Origin: a virus
Reading direction: 5' to 3' (one strand)
Length of the DNA stretch: 64,000 bases
Virus record (IMG/VR): IMGVR_UViG_3300005841_000035
Coordinates: 1 to 64,000 of that record
Part shown: positions 8,025 to 15,671 of the stretch, in pieces
Position numbering within the stretch: the first letter of the stretch is position 1
How the letters are laid out: each line of letters begins with the position of its first letter
Program-made: the position numbers and the translations under genes
Notes under the pieces: generated by a model
Database searches by the model: none
What the model saw: the letters and a program-made list of their open reading frames with translations, nothing else
Told to the model about the DNA's origin: nothing

Positions 8025-8196
8025 GGTTCTCACCACCTTTCCGCGGAACGTAATTCCACATTCCGTATTTTCCCAACTCCCAATAATCCCCGCGCTCGCC
8101 TAGAACAACCCAGGCGGGGTTCAGTCGCGCGTGTGCGCGATAATTCATGCAAAGCCACATAATCAAAAGAGGATGGCGGTCTTTCCCGCCCGTCAC
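8014..8196 (-). CDS. Hypothetical protein, 60 aa
   Basis: Contains the conserved-looking core NYRAHARLNPAWVVLGERGDYW. The GTG at 8196 has AGGAG directly before it, unusually close, so an internal ATG at residue 13 is an alternative start. Function unknown. A 6 bp hairpin lies between it and the upstream secreted-protein gene. Confidence 0.45.
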   Translation of the reverse strand: MTGGKDRHPLLIMWLCMNYRAHARLNPAWVVLGERGDYWELGKYGMWNYVPRKGGENHAS

Positions 8197-8240
8197 TCCT
8201 AACCGGAGAAGGTCATGTTCGGGCTCTCACCGAACTTGTC

Positions 8241-8801
8241 TTAATACTCCAGCCGGAGGACTTCGACGCTTCCTTCATAGATGAAGGACGCAACCGGTGC
8301 GATTTTTCCCGTCGCGGGTTCGAAGAAGAAAACCTCCCCGTCGTTCCGGATAATAAAGTTGATGACATGCAGCCCGGTCACCCACGGCTCGCTGTCGTCG
8401 AAAAGCGAGTAAGGCCCGTCCAGCTTCACGTAAGCCTTGCCGACGAGCACTCCGGGCGACCTGCCACGCCAGTGACGCACGGACCAGCAGCTCGCGAGGT
8501 ATTTGAATTCGGTGGCCTTGTCGTCGCAATCGAAGACGTCCTCGAGCCACGGCCAAGTCTCCTTGCGCGCCGCCCAAAACTTTATCAGGTCGTTGATTTC
8601 CGACTGGGTCGGCGCCAGATAATACCCGTCCTCCGGCCCCAGGAGCCACGGGTTGACCGCCGGCGGACACCAGTTGACCGTTGCGGCCAGCCGAGTTTCC
8701 GCCTCGTCCCAGGTCATAAGCTGGGGAAGGTCTGGGAGTGGGGAGGGGTCGTCGGCTAGGAGAGTCCCCGCCGCCAGCAAGAGAGCCAGGAAGATTTTCA
8801 T
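8241..8801 (-). CDS. Secreted papain/transglutaminase-fold protein
   Basis: 186 residues with a signal peptide (MKIFLALLLAAGTLLA, cleavage near residue 16). C92 in VFDCDDKATEF and H145 in GLHVINF, followed by an acidic FFEP near residue 159, match the Cys-His-acid order of papain-like and transglutaminase-like phage proteins. Such a protein would act outside the cytoplasm, so a role in lysis, entry or envelope modification is possible. It is preceded by a class B (late-type) promoter although it lies in the early arm. Confidence 0.6.
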   Translation of the reverse strand: MKIFLALLLAAGTLLADDPSPLPDLPQLMTWDEAETRLAATVNWCPPAVNPWLLGPEDGYYLAPTQSEINDLIKFWAARKETWPWLEDVFDCDDKATEFKYLASCWSVRHWRGRSPGVLVGKAYVKLDGPYSLFDDSEPWVTGLHVINFIIRNDGEVFFFEPATGKIAPVASFIYEGSVEVLRLEY

Positions 8802-8810
8802 GTTCTTTCA

Positions 8811-8841
8811 TAAGAAGTGGCGGCAGGGCTCGATTTGTCAA
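8811..8841 (-). promoter_or_regulatory. Class B phage promoter on the early strand
   Basis: Minus strand: TTGACA, 15 bases, CCACTTCTTA, with the secreted-protein ATG 11 bases after ACTTCT. This is the only class B copy on the minus strand; the other five precede plus-strand genes. Confidence 0.65.
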
Positions 8842-8845
8842 GGGC

Positions 8846-9241
8846 CTAACACAGGGCGGCGAGGCGCTCGTAGATGCTCACACCGGCGGGCGAACAGGAA
8901 TCTTTGGGCGGAAGGGAGCTGGCCATCTGTTGCAGTAGGTGGGCGTGCGCGCGGAACCAGCCGATGCCATGCTGCTGGCTGTAGAGGTGCGCCAGCTCGT
9001 GCGCCATCGTGTCCACGATTTGATACACCTCGTCCCGCTCGGCCCACTTACCGTTCCTCACGTCGCGCAGCCGTAGGCGGATGTTGCCTCGCTTCGAGCA
9101 GCGACCGAAATACCACTCGCACTTCCGCTTCTCCAGGGGCCGAACGGAATGCAGTTTCAGGTCGTTCGCCTGCGCCAAGTCGAACATGATTTTGTGGACC
9201 GTCAGATACAGCTCTCGGTCCTTTTTGCAGAGGTTACTCAC
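8846..9241 (-). CDS. SprT-like zinc metallopeptidase
   Basis: 131 residues. HELAH at 81-85 with a further His at 91 (QQHGIGWFRAH) gives the HExxH...H zinc site typical of SprT-like proteases. The start is the GTG that overlaps the upstream stop; the longer in-frame ORF upstream is out of character. SprT-family proteins cleave DNA-bound proteins, so a function in clearing host or phage DNA-protein complexes is plausible. Confidence 0.65.
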   Translation of the reverse strand: MSNLCKKDRELYLTVHKIMFDLAQANDLKLHSVRPLEKRKCEWYFGRCSKRGNIRLRLRDVRNGKWAERDEVYQIVDTMAHELAHLYSQQHGIGWFRAHAHLLQQMASSLPPKDSCSPAGVSIYERLAALC

Positions 9242-9665
9242 GCCACGCTCCCGGAACGTGGATTTTCTTATGCACCACGCGACCGTCCGCGCAGTAAGTC
9301 GTGCCCGTGTCCGCGTCATAGTAGCCGGCCTTGGGCGCCACCAGCGCGTTGGCATCTTCGGGGTCCCACCGGGGCCACAACTTCTCCGAGAGCCACGCGC
9401 TGGGGAACAACAGCATCAGCAGTTCTTTAGGATTCGGCAAACCGACGGTCCGGTAAAAACTGCACAGGCGGCTCCATCGTCCCCCATAAACCGCGACGGC
9501 CTCACGAACGACCGCCACGCGCTGATACTTTTTACAGAACGCCTCGTTCAGTTCTTCGAGCGTGCCGCTGATGGGGTCCAGCCCGCGGTAGTAACCGCGC
9601 TCGCGGTCGCGCTGCACTCGCGACTTGAACTTGTTGGCCAGCCAGGATTTGATTCGCTTGAACAT
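9234..9665 (-). CDS. Hypothetical protein, 143 aa
   Basis: Starts at an ATG overlapping the upstream TAA by one base. The N-terminus is basic (MFKRIKSWLANKFKSR), the middle is hydrophobic with aromatic residues, and the C-terminus is DADTGTTYCADGRVVH. No family is recognised. Confidence 0.6.
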   Translation of the reverse strand: MFKRIKSWLANKFKSRVQRDRERGYYRGLDPISGTLEELNEAFCKKYQRVAVVREAVAVYGGRWSRLCSFYRTVGLPNPKELLMLLFPSAWLSEKLWPRWDPEDANALVAPKAGYYDADTGTTYCADGRVVHKKIHVPGAWRE

Positions 9666-10609
9666 TAGCTTTTCTCGGTGAGTTGTTTTAACACGGTGGC
9701 GACGTTGCCGCTCTTGTTGCGGTCGTCGATGAGCTTGCCGCATGCTTTGGCATCGAGCTTGATTGCCATGCAGGCCATGATGTGCGCCTCATGTGGCAGG
9801 CCGGATTCCTCGTCCAGGTCTTGCCCATCGAGCAGCGCAAAAATGTGACGCAGGGCCGCTTCGTCGTAGATGGTCGCGCGCACCGCGGCGTCACGCCAGT
9901 TCCAGGCTCCATATTTTTTTGCGCCGAGATTCATTACACGCGCCAAGTAAATGAGCGCGACGGTCGGAAGCAGCCGCAACGGTGGCTTCTTGGTGCCGGC
10001 GATGTCTTTGGGGTTGGACGAAGCGACAGCGGAGGGCCGCTTGTCGTTGTCCACCTGCACAAAACTCTTGCCGTCGCCTGCCAGCTCAAAACGCTTCGCG
10101 CAGCGCCAGTCGAATACGGACTTCTCCGCGGTCGCACCCTTGGACTTCTCATAGCCGGGCAGCGCGACGTAGCCGGCGCAGCCCATGATTGCCGTGAGGT
10201 CACGCCGCACGACCTGCTCCGCATTCATACCCTCGGGGTATTTCGTGAAGTCGTGGTCCTTAGCCAGTGACTCGATTCGAAACCCGTCCTCGCGGTCGAG
10301 CTGAGCCGGGTTCACCGGTTCGAAGCCCGCATCCCAGAGCTTTTCGGCCATCGCGTAAAAAGCGGGGAAGTTGTATTGGTCATGGCCTCTCATCGGGCCG
10401 AGGATGTAAATACGCGAGGGGTTCACTTGCGCTGGTAACTCCAGCGAGTCTCTTCCATTCGGCGAACCATTCGCTGTCATGCCACTCTGCCCAGGCGGCA
10501 CGCCGCCAAACGCCGGCGGCGTTGATATGAAGGCACTCGGGGTAGGCATGGGGGTCTCTTTCATGGTCTTGATTAGGTTGTGCAGGTCCTGAAAGTTGTT
10601 GATGTTCAT
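9665..10609 (-). CDS. Fusion of DUF4406-like (deoxyribosyltransferase-like) and dATP/dGTP pyrophosphohydrolase-like domains
   Basis: 314 residues. After a Pro-rich leader of about 65 residues, RIYILGPMRG...FPAFYAMAEKLWDAGFEPVNP marks a DUF4406 domain of the nucleoside 2-deoxyribosyltransferase-like fold (about 66-165). From about residue 190, LLPTVALIYLARVMNLGAKKYGAWNWRD...DLDEESGLPHEAHIMACM matches the DUF5664/MazZ-type dATP/dGTP pyrophosphohydrolase domain. Both point to deoxynucleotide-pool remodelling. ATG at 10609 is used; a GTG at 10615 overlapping the upstream TAG is the alternative. Confidence 0.75.
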   Translation of the reverse strand: MNINNFQDLHNLIKTMKETPMPTPSAFISTPPAFGGVPPGQSGMTANGSPNGRDSLELPAQVNPSRIYILGPMRGHDQYNFPAFYAMAEKLWDAGFEPVNPAQLDREDGFRIESLAKDHDFTKYPEGMNAEQVVRRDLTAIMGCAGYVALPGYEKSKGATAEKSVFDWRCAKRFELAGDGKSFVQVDNDKRPSAVASSNPKDIAGTKKPPLRLLPTVALIYLARVMNLGAKKYGAWNWRDAAVRATIYDEAALRHIFALLDGQDLDEESGLPHEAHIMACMAIKLDAKACGKLIDDRNKSGNVATVLKQLTEKS

Positions 10610-10614
10610 TTCCA

Positions 10615-10800
10615 CTAGCAGGTTGGTCCGGAGATTTCATTGTCCGAATTTGGTTGGGGCACACGGGGGCGTTCGTCGTCGCAACAGGTGACGATGAGGC
10701 GACCGTTCCATTTTTTCAACTCCCGTTGGATAATTTCGTCGTCGCGCTGCTGCGTCTTGAGCAAAATTTCCCGGAGGTCGCGATAAAAAAGTCCGTTCAT
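10615..10800 (-). CDS. Hypothetical protein, 61 aa
   Basis: Helical and charged, starting MNGLFYRDLREILLKTQQRDDEI seven bases after the upstream stop; an in-frame ATG at 10827 is an alternative that would overlap it by 20 bases. It contains a CC pair near residue 39. Function unknown. Confidence 0.5.
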   Translation of the reverse strand: MNGLFYRDLREILLKTQQRDDEIIQRELKKWNGRLIVTCCDDERPRVPQPNSDNEISGPTC

Positions 10801-10807
10801 AAATTTT

Positions 10808-11224
10808 TCAGCCCGAAATTTTTTCAATTTCCGCTTTGACTTTTTCCCGGCGCTGCACCTTCAGTGGCCGCGCGTCCCGCCGGGCGGGGGTTAGCGTCCG
10901 TTTCGCTATAACTCCCTCAACGATAACGAGTAAGCGTTTCCAGCGCGCGGCGTCCGCCGCTACCATGCGGCCCACGATGGATCCCTCGCCGCCGTGTTCT
11001 GCGGCCAGCCGCTCGGCGTTTCGCAGAAGGCCCTTCAGGCGGCGTTGAAAGCGGCCCAGGTAAATTATGCCGCGTCGTTCCAGCCGGGTCAAAAAACTTT
11101 CCTCGCTGTAGTGTGTCGGGAAAAGATTGCAGGGACGCCGCACGCGGGTTTCACGCTCCTGGCGTGCGAGCCTTTTCAAGTGCAGCGTGCGCGAGATTAG
11201 CGGGCAGGATGATTCATCGTGCAT
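10808..11224 (-). CDS. Hypothetical basic protein, 138 aa
   Basis: Strongly basic and helical (ARQERETRVRRP at the N-terminal side, KVQRREKVKAEIEKISG at the end), suggesting nucleic-acid binding. The ATG at 11224 gives an 11-base overlap with the upstream gene. No family recognised. Confidence 0.55.
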   Translation of the reverse strand: MHDESSCPLISRTLHLKRLARQERETRVRRPCNLFPTHYSEESFLTRLERRGIIYLGRFQRRLKGLLRNAERLAAEHGGEGSIVGRMVAADAARWKRLLVIVEGVIAKRTLTPARRDARPLKVQRREKVKAEIEKISG

Positions 11225-11441
11225 TGGTCGCCCCCTTCTTGGTGATGCCACCAAGCGCGTAGTTTCGACGGAGAGCGGCCACGGCCTGCTCAAAGGTCTT
11301 CCCGCACCCGGACAGGTCAAGGCGCGTCTCCTGCTCCGTCACGATGACGCAGCGGCCCTTCTCCACTTTGCAGCGGCCCAGGCCCTCCACCGTCACCGTG
11401 GTGTCGGTTTTCTTCTCGTTGCGGTTCTTTGTTGGTTTCAT
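11214..11441 (-). CDS. Hypothetical protein, 75 aa
   Basis: Contains beta-rich TTVTVEGLGRCKVEKGRCVIVTE and a C-terminal amphipathic helix. Its first 125 bases overlap the preceding ORF in another frame, which makes one of the two boundaries doubtful. The frame here looks more protein-like in the overlap. Confidence 0.5.
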   Translation of the reverse strand: MKPTKNRNEKKTDTTVTVEGLGRCKVEKGRCVIVTEQETRLDLSGCGKTFEQAVAALRRNYALGGITKKGATNAR

Positions 11442-11628
11442 TAGTCTCGTTGGACATGGCGACGGCATTCGCGCACACTTCACAAAAACTGAAGCGGCGC
11501 CCGGTGGCCCTGTCCACAATCGTATACTGCCTCACGTCGCACAGCTTGCCGGCAACGTCCCACGTGAGCCGGTTGTTGTCCCCGGCCTCCAGGTGAAAAG
11601 CACACAGGGGGTTGCAACAAAACTTCAC
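11317..11628 (-). CDS. Small Cys-rich (zinc-finger-like) protein, up to 103 aa
   Basis: GTG start overlaps the upstream TGA (GTGA). Residues 1-60 carry CCNPLCAFH and a later CEVC, a plausible zinc-binding set. After about residue 70 the sequence (HHGDGGGPGPLQSGEG) reads like a shadow of the overlapping gene, so the true protein may be shorter or frameshifted. Confidence 0.45.
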   Translation of the reverse strand: MKFCCNPLCAFHLEAGDNNRLTWDVAGKLCDVRQYTIVDRATGRRFSFCEVCANAVAMSNETNETNKEPQREENRHHGDGGGPGPLQSGEGPLRHRDGAGDAP

Positions 11629-12116
11629 TTGATGCGCAGCGTTAGGTCGCGCGCCGTGGAACCCAGCAGCGCCGTGATGGATTGCGCGAGGTTCGCCGCG
11701 ACGGAGCCGCCCAGGACGTAGCCGCCCGTGATATTGACCGGCGTCCCCCGCAGGCGGTCGCGCAGCGTAACGTGGCAACGGTCCTGCCCGCGGCTAAACC
11801 GCAGGATGATGTCGCATGAGGCGCCGTGAAAAAATACCTGCCCGACGTGCAGTGCCAAAGATTTTTCGTCGCCGTCGTTCGGGAACAACTGGCGGACGGT
11901 CTGACCTTCCGTCAAGCGGATGGGACCTTGTGCGCGCTTCTCGATTTTCGAGCCCACGCGCCGAACGCTCTTGGCGTCCGGGTAAAGTTCCCTCACCTTG
12001 GCCTCGAGGGCGGCGTATGTTTCGCGGGCACCCGCCCCAGGCGAGCCGCAGGGCACTTCGACAGTTACAGGTCCACCGTCCACCATGAACTGTCCCAACA
12101 TCACATTGTTATTCAT
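11625..12116 (-). CDS. Hypothetical early protein, 163 aa
   Basis: Begins MNNNVMLGQF at an ATG nine bases after the ACTGGT of a class A promoter, which overrides a longer in-frame ORF. The sequence is beta-rich with a conserved-looking ETYAALEAKVRELYPDAKSV segment and a Gly-rich hydrophobic end. Function unknown. Confidence 0.6.
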   Translation of the reverse strand: MNNNVMLGQFMVDGGPVTVEVPCGSPGAGARETYAALEAKVRELYPDAKSVRRVGSKIEKRAQGPIRLTEGQTVRQLFPNDGDEKSLALHVGQVFFHGASCDIILRFSRGQDRCHVTLRDRLRGTPVNITGGYVLGGSVAANLAQSITALLGSTARDLTLRIK

Positions 12117-12122
12117 TCTATC

Positions 12123-12155
12123 CTTACCAGTGTAGACTTTTTCGGATTTGTTAAG
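12123..12155 (-). promoter_or_regulatory. Class A phage promoter
   Basis: Minus strand: TTAACA, 15 bases, ACACTGGTAAGG, ATG nine bases after ACTGGT. The TAA of TTAACA is the stop codon of the SEC-C gene. Confidence 0.7.
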
Positions 12156-12381
12156 GGCCTTTGCAGCACCACTTGAACTTTTTCCCGCTGCCACAGGGGC
12201 ACGGGTCGTATGGCTTGGGTTCCTGCCGGCGAAAGGCCACGCGGCTGCCGTCGTGCAGGCGATAGACTCGCCCCTGCTCGGTGCCCCAGAACCCGCGCAC
12301 CACGGGATGCTTTCCGTTTGCGATTAGTCGAATGTGTTCGGCTAGTTCGGGGTCCGTCTGTTCTAGCGGCAGCGGGTTCAT
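12151..12381 (-). CDS. SEC-C motif zinc-binding protein, 76 aa
   Basis: The C-terminus DPCPCGSGKKFKWCC is a SEC-C motif, the small zinc-binding element also seen at the end of SecA and in many stand-alone proteins. The first 55 residues include VRGFWGTEQGRVYRLHDG. The start overlaps the membrane ORF upstream (ATGA). Role in the phage is unknown. Confidence 0.7.
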   Translation of the reverse strand: MNPLPLEQTDPELAEHIRLIANGKHPVVRGFWGTEQGRVYRLHDGSRVAFRRQEPKPYDPCPCGSGKKFKWCCKGP

Positions 12382-12551
12382 TCGAAGAATTGCACCTTGA
12401 CTGTCCACACCATTCCGACGAGGAACGCAACCATTCCCAGCGCGGAAAAGAAAAGGGGCCAACGATTACACGCCTCGCCCAGGGCCGCGAGTGCCGCCAT
12501 TATGGTGATGACAAGGGCAAACGCCTTGAGCCAGTTAAGTAAATTTTTCAT
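12378..12551 (-). CDS. Small membrane protein, 57 aa
   Basis: 57-codon ORF with ATGA overlaps at both ends. Two hydrophobic segments (about 9-24 and 33-51) suggest a two-span membrane protein. Function unknown. Confidence 0.55.
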   Translation of the reverse strand: MKNLLNWLKAFALVITIMAALAALGEACNRWPLFFSALGMVAFLVGMVWTVKVQFFE

Positions 12552-12745
12552 TCGGCCTTTACCGCGTAGATTTTGAGGTGGCCCGGCTGCCGGTAGTCAA
12601 CGACGAGCGTGTGCCCGTTGAAGAACAGCCCGAGCTGTCGCGCAATTTCGTTGCGGATGTCCTGGCTGATTGCGTTGTTCTTCGGGTCGGGAAAACCGAT
12701 TTCCGCGAACCGCTCATCGATTTCTTTTTCGAGCTTAGATTTCAT
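12548..12745 (-). CDS. Hypothetical protein, 65 aa
   Basis: Charged helical N-terminus (MKSKLEKEIDERFAEIGF) and a beta-rich end (GHTLVVDYRQPGHLKIYAV). Overlaps the helix-hairpin-helix gene by 11 bases. Function unknown. Confidence 0.6.
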   Translation of the reverse strand: MKSKLEKEIDERFAEIGFPDPKNNAISQDIRNEIARQLGLFFNGHTLVVDYRQPGHLKIYAVKAE

Positions 12746-12968
12746 ATGTCAGAGAGTCCAGGCCGCAAAAGTATTCACGCAGGATTTTCACAGAGCCCGG
12801 CCCCATGCCGTAAATACGTAGGATTTTTTCATCCGGGATTTGTCGAAGTTGTTCCGGCGTCAGGTCGGGTATCCCCAAGCAACATCCCACCTTGTCCAGG
12901 ATATGAAAGGGATTGCGGTCGCCCTTTCGGCGGGTGCGCAACCAGTCTTCAAAAGTTTTATCACTCAT
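12735..12968 (-). CDS. Helix-hairpin-helix protein, 77 aa
   Basis: LTPEQLRQIPDEKILRIYGM followed by GPGSVKILREYF forms a helix-hairpin-helix with the GxG turn used for non-specific DNA backbone contact, as in the RNA polymerase alpha C-terminal domain and DNA repair proteins. The ATG at 12968 overlaps the preceding membrane ORF (ATGA). Probably a DNA-binding accessory factor. Confidence 0.6.
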   Translation of the reverse strand: MSDKTFEDWLRTRRKGDRNPFHILDKVGCCLGIPDLTPEQLRQIPDEKILRIYGMGPGSVKILREYFCGLDSLTYEI

Positions 12969-13078
12969 TCTTTTACGTCCTTTACTAGATACCAGATTGC
13001 AAAACACGTTCCAAACGACAGCCCCGTGATTAGGACCGCCAGCAGAACCGTGCAGAGGCACATCAAAACTTTTTTCAT
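12965..13078 (-). CDS. Very small membrane protein, 37 aa
   Basis: 37-codon ORF linked by ATGA to the stop of the SNF2 helicase and by ATGA to the next start. One hydrophobic segment (about residues 4-31) after MKK, ending in a charged tail; a Cys-rich core (MCLCTV). Could be a single-span anchor. Confidence 0.5.
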   Translation of the reverse strand: MKKVLMCLCTVLLAVLITGLSFGTCFAIWYLVKDVKE

Positions 13079-15087
13079 GCGGCCCCCTTCGCCACCTCGG
13101 CTTTTAGCTCCGTGATAAAGTCAGAGCCCAATTGCCTATGGTATTTAAAGAGGATTCGCGCCCCCAGCGCGGCCTGCTTCTGCGTAATGCTCGCGCGGTG
13201 CGCGAGGGCGTGCCCGATGCGAACGTCCACCGCAGCGAAGCCGACATCGTCGAGCTTGCGCGCGCCGTCGCACACGCCCGCGAGCGTTTTCATTCCGAGG
13301 TGAACCAGCTCCAGGCAGCGGTCCGTCACCAGCTTGGCCTCGGCAGCGATTTTTTCAAATGTCAGCCGCACATTGGTGATGGGCTCGACTTCTTCCACTT
13401 CGGCCTCGGCCCAGTCGGTGACCTTGTCCAAGCACGCGTCAATGACGCTCAACTTTTCCACGATGGTGCGGGACATATGCGCGTCAAGCGAGCCCTCGAG
13501 CACGAGATACGAGCAGAGCACGCTGTCCTTCTGGCCGATGCGGTGCGCGCGGTCCTCCATCTGCGCATGCTTGCCCGGCACCCATTGCATCTCGACGAAG
13601 ATGACGTGCGCGCCGGCGGTCAGCGTGAGCCCTTCAGCCGCGGCAAGGTTGCCCACAAAAATATTGCACTCGCTGTCGTTCTGGAAGCGGTCCACCTGTT
13701 CCATCCGCTTCTGAGAGGGCGTCTCGCCCGTAATGACCGCCGCCTGGGGAAACTTCGCGACGATGCCGGCCACCACGTCCAGGTGATGCGCGAACACCAG
13801 CACCTTGCCGGACTCCATCGCGTCTTCGATGAACGCGAGACATTGGGGCAATTTGGCCAGCGCGACCTTGTGCCGGATTTCCGCCATGTCTTCGAACGCG
13901 GCGCCCTGCCCGCGGCGAAGCGCGTGGACGGCCTCAGCATACTCTTCGCGGGATTCGCCAGCGCGTGCCAGCTCGACACGCGCGCGCAATTCGACCAGCG
14001 CGGCCTCGCGTTCGGCCACCATTGATTCCTCGAGGGCTAGCAGCTCGCGGCTGCCGGCAGCGTCCAGCTCGATGACTTGGCGCTGCTTCGCGGGCAGCTC
14101 GGTCAGCACGTCCTTTTTCAAACGGCGCACCATAATGGTGGAGCGAAGCTTGTGCTGCAATTCGGCTTCGTTGCTGTGGCCAGAAAAGTCCCAGCCGAAC
14201 CCGTTTTGCTTGGCGGCGCAATAGCGGCGCGCGAATTGAAAAAAGTTTGTCTTCGGCCAGCTCACCGGGTCCAGGTCATTCAGCACGGGCCAGACTTCGA
14301 TGGGACGGTTTTCGATGGGCGTTCCGGTCAGCGACACCTTGCGGGCCGCGCGCGTGGACAACGTCGCCTTGGTGCGGCGCGCCTTGGGGTTCTTGATATA
14401 TTGCGATTCGTCGCACACGCGCAGGTCCCAGTTCCGGTTTTGAATGTCCGGCAAAAACTTGTGGATAGTATCGTAATTTACGATGACGATGTCCGCGCGC
14501 GAAAAAGACTTGTTGGAGTATTGCACCTCGACGGTCATCGGGCGGGTGAGCCACTTTTTCAGCTCCCGCGCCCAGTTTAGCTTGAGGGTGTTCGGGCAAA
14601 CGATTAAAACGGACTTGATGTCGGGCGTGATGTTAATGAGGCCGATTGCCTGGATGGTTTTGCCCAGGCCCATTTCGTCGCCGATGAGCGCGCCGCGGCC
14701 AGCGGCCCAGCAGCCTTGCGCGTAGGCCACGCCGGCACGCTGGTAAGGCAGGTAGTTCAGCCCGGCGGGGCGAGGGATGTCCAGAGACGCATCCTGGGCG
14801 CGCGACGCCTCCACGGCCACGCTCCGCTTGGCTTGGTCCGCCTTGGCCGCGACCGGGTCCAGGTGCGCCCACCAGTTGACTATCCAGGCGCCGTCATTCT
14901 GGCGTTTGGGGGCGATGCCGGCGGCGCGCAGGGTTTCCTTGTTCTGCTTCCATGCCTCCCAGAAGGAAGCGGGAACAGTAAAGGACGTGCGGAGGATTCG
15001 GTCGGTGCCGTCCTGCAAGCGCACCTTTTTCGGGGCGCCCCAGGGCAAGAGGGTTTCAATCTTAATTTCGGTGGATTCGTTGCTCAT
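13075..15087 (-). CDS. SNF2-family DNA helicase/translocase
   Basis: 670 residues, superfamily 2. Motif I GDEMGLGKT lies near residue 140 and motif II is DESQ near 235 (a variant of DEAH). SLTGTPIENR is motif III and HRIGQKDSV near the end of the helicase core is motif VI. About 100 residues follow the core and may hold a DNA-binding extension. The ATG at 15087 is chosen because a TTGACA/GACAAT promoter ends six bases upstream; the longer in-frame ORF is discarded. Phage SNF2-like proteins are thought to help replication or recombination by moving on double-stranded DNA. Confidence 0.88.
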   Translation of the reverse strand: MSNESTEIKIETLLPWGAPKKVRLQDGTDRILRTSFTVPASFWEAWKQNKETLRAAGIAPKRQNDGAWIVNWWAHLDPVAAKADQAKRSVAVEASRAQDASLDIPRPAGLNYLPYQRAGVAYAQGCWAAGRGALIGDEMGLGKTIQAIGLINITPDIKSVLIVCPNTLKLNWARELKKWLTRPMTVEVQYSNKSFSRADIVIVNYDTIHKFLPDIQNRNWDLRVCDESQYIKNPKARRTKATLSTRAARKVSLTGTPIENRPIEVWPVLNDLDPVSWPKTNFFQFARRYCAAKQNGFGWDFSGHSNEAELQHKLRSTIMVRRLKKDVLTELPAKQRQVIELDAAGSRELLALEESMVAEREAALVELRARVELARAGESREEYAEAVHALRRGQGAAFEDMAEIRHKVALAKLPQCLAFIEDAMESGKVLVFAHHLDVVAGIVAKFPQAAVITGETPSQKRMEQVDRFQNDSECNIFVGNLAAAEGLTLTAGAHVIFVEMQWVPGKHAQMEDRAHRIGQKDSVLCSYLVLEGSLDAHMSRTIVEKLSVIDACLDKVTDWAEAEVEEVEPITNVRLTFEKIAAEAKLVTDRCLELVHLGMKTLAGVCDGARKLDDVGFAAVDVRIGHALAHRASITQKQAALGARILFKYHRQLGSDFITELKAEVAKGAA

Positions 15088-15093
15088 GGCGTG

Positions 15094-15122
15094 ATTGTCG
15101 TTCAGGTCGCGGTCAGTGTCAA
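15094..15122 (-). promoter_or_regulatory. Class C leaderless promoter of the SNF2 gene
   Basis: Minus strand: TTGACA, 17 bases, GACAAT, then six bases to ATG. The TGA inside TTGACA is the stop codon of the upstream gene. Confidence 0.65.
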
Positions 15123-15361
15123 GCGGTTTTCGCCGTGTCATACGCCCAGCCAGAAAAAATGGCCGTGCTGCGGTGTGTGTTGTGCTGGTCCGCCAGATAG
15201 TGGCAGCCGTTGGCGTCCACCTCGACGTGCAGCGGGATGCCATACCCGCGGTCCTTGAGAACACCAATCAGGCGAAAGCCTTTGGTGTTCGGGACGTCGG
15301 ACATGGGATTGAGCAGGGCCAGGGCCAGCTTCGGGAGGGATATAATCGTTTGTGTTCTCAT
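15119..15361 (-). CDS. Hypothetical protein, 80 aa
   Basis: Starts five bases after a TAATTT box. Contains VLKDRGYGIPLHVEVDANGCHYLADQHN, beta-rich with His and Cys. No family recognised; its stop lies inside the SNF2 promoter. Confidence 0.55.
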   Translation of the reverse strand: MRTQTIISLPKLALALLNPMSDVPNTKGFRLIGVLKDRGYGIPLHVEVDANGCHYLADQHNTHRSTAIFSGWAYDTAKTA

Positions 15362-15366
15362 GGCGT

Positions 15367-15395
15367 AAATTAGTTCACTCCGCGCCCGGCGTCAA
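15367..15395 (-). promoter_or_regulatory. Class C leaderless promoter
   Basis: Minus strand: TTGACG, 17 bases, TAATTT, five bases (ACGCC), ATG. Confidence 0.6.
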
Positions 15396-15671
15396 GCCAG
15401 CCGCGACACTTTCCAGAAAGTTTTTTGCCGTCCACTTGGCGTAGGCGTTGCTGGCGTCCACGACCAGCCAAACCTTGAACACCTCGCCGAAACGGGTCGG
15501 AGCCTTGCCATCGCGCAGGATGTAGTCGTGACCGTTCCAAGTGAACGCGTGAGCGGTCCCATACCAGCCGCCGAACCCCCAGCCGTTGCAGGTGTTCACC
15601 CTCTCCGACTTGCCGCGGGTGAACTGGCCGGGCGTGCAGGCCAGCTTATAAAAAAATTGGACGGTGTTCAC
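15375..15671 (-). CDS. Hypothetical protein, 98 aa
   Basis: GTG start overlapping the upstream TGA (GTGA). Trp/Gly-rich core CNGWGFGGWYGTAHAFTW. Function unknown. Its stop lies within the next promoter's spacer. Confidence 0.6.
   Translation of the reverse strand: MNTVQFFYKLACTPGQFTRGKSERVNTCNGWGFGGWYGTAHAFTWNGHDYILRDGKAPTRFGEVFKVWLVVDASNAYAKWTAKNFLESVAAGLTPGAE

Noticed and set aside
13132-14025. Long plus-strand ORF (297 codons) opposite the SNF2 gene
   Set aside because: Antisense shadow of a GC-rich gene; the opposite strand has clear helicase motifs.
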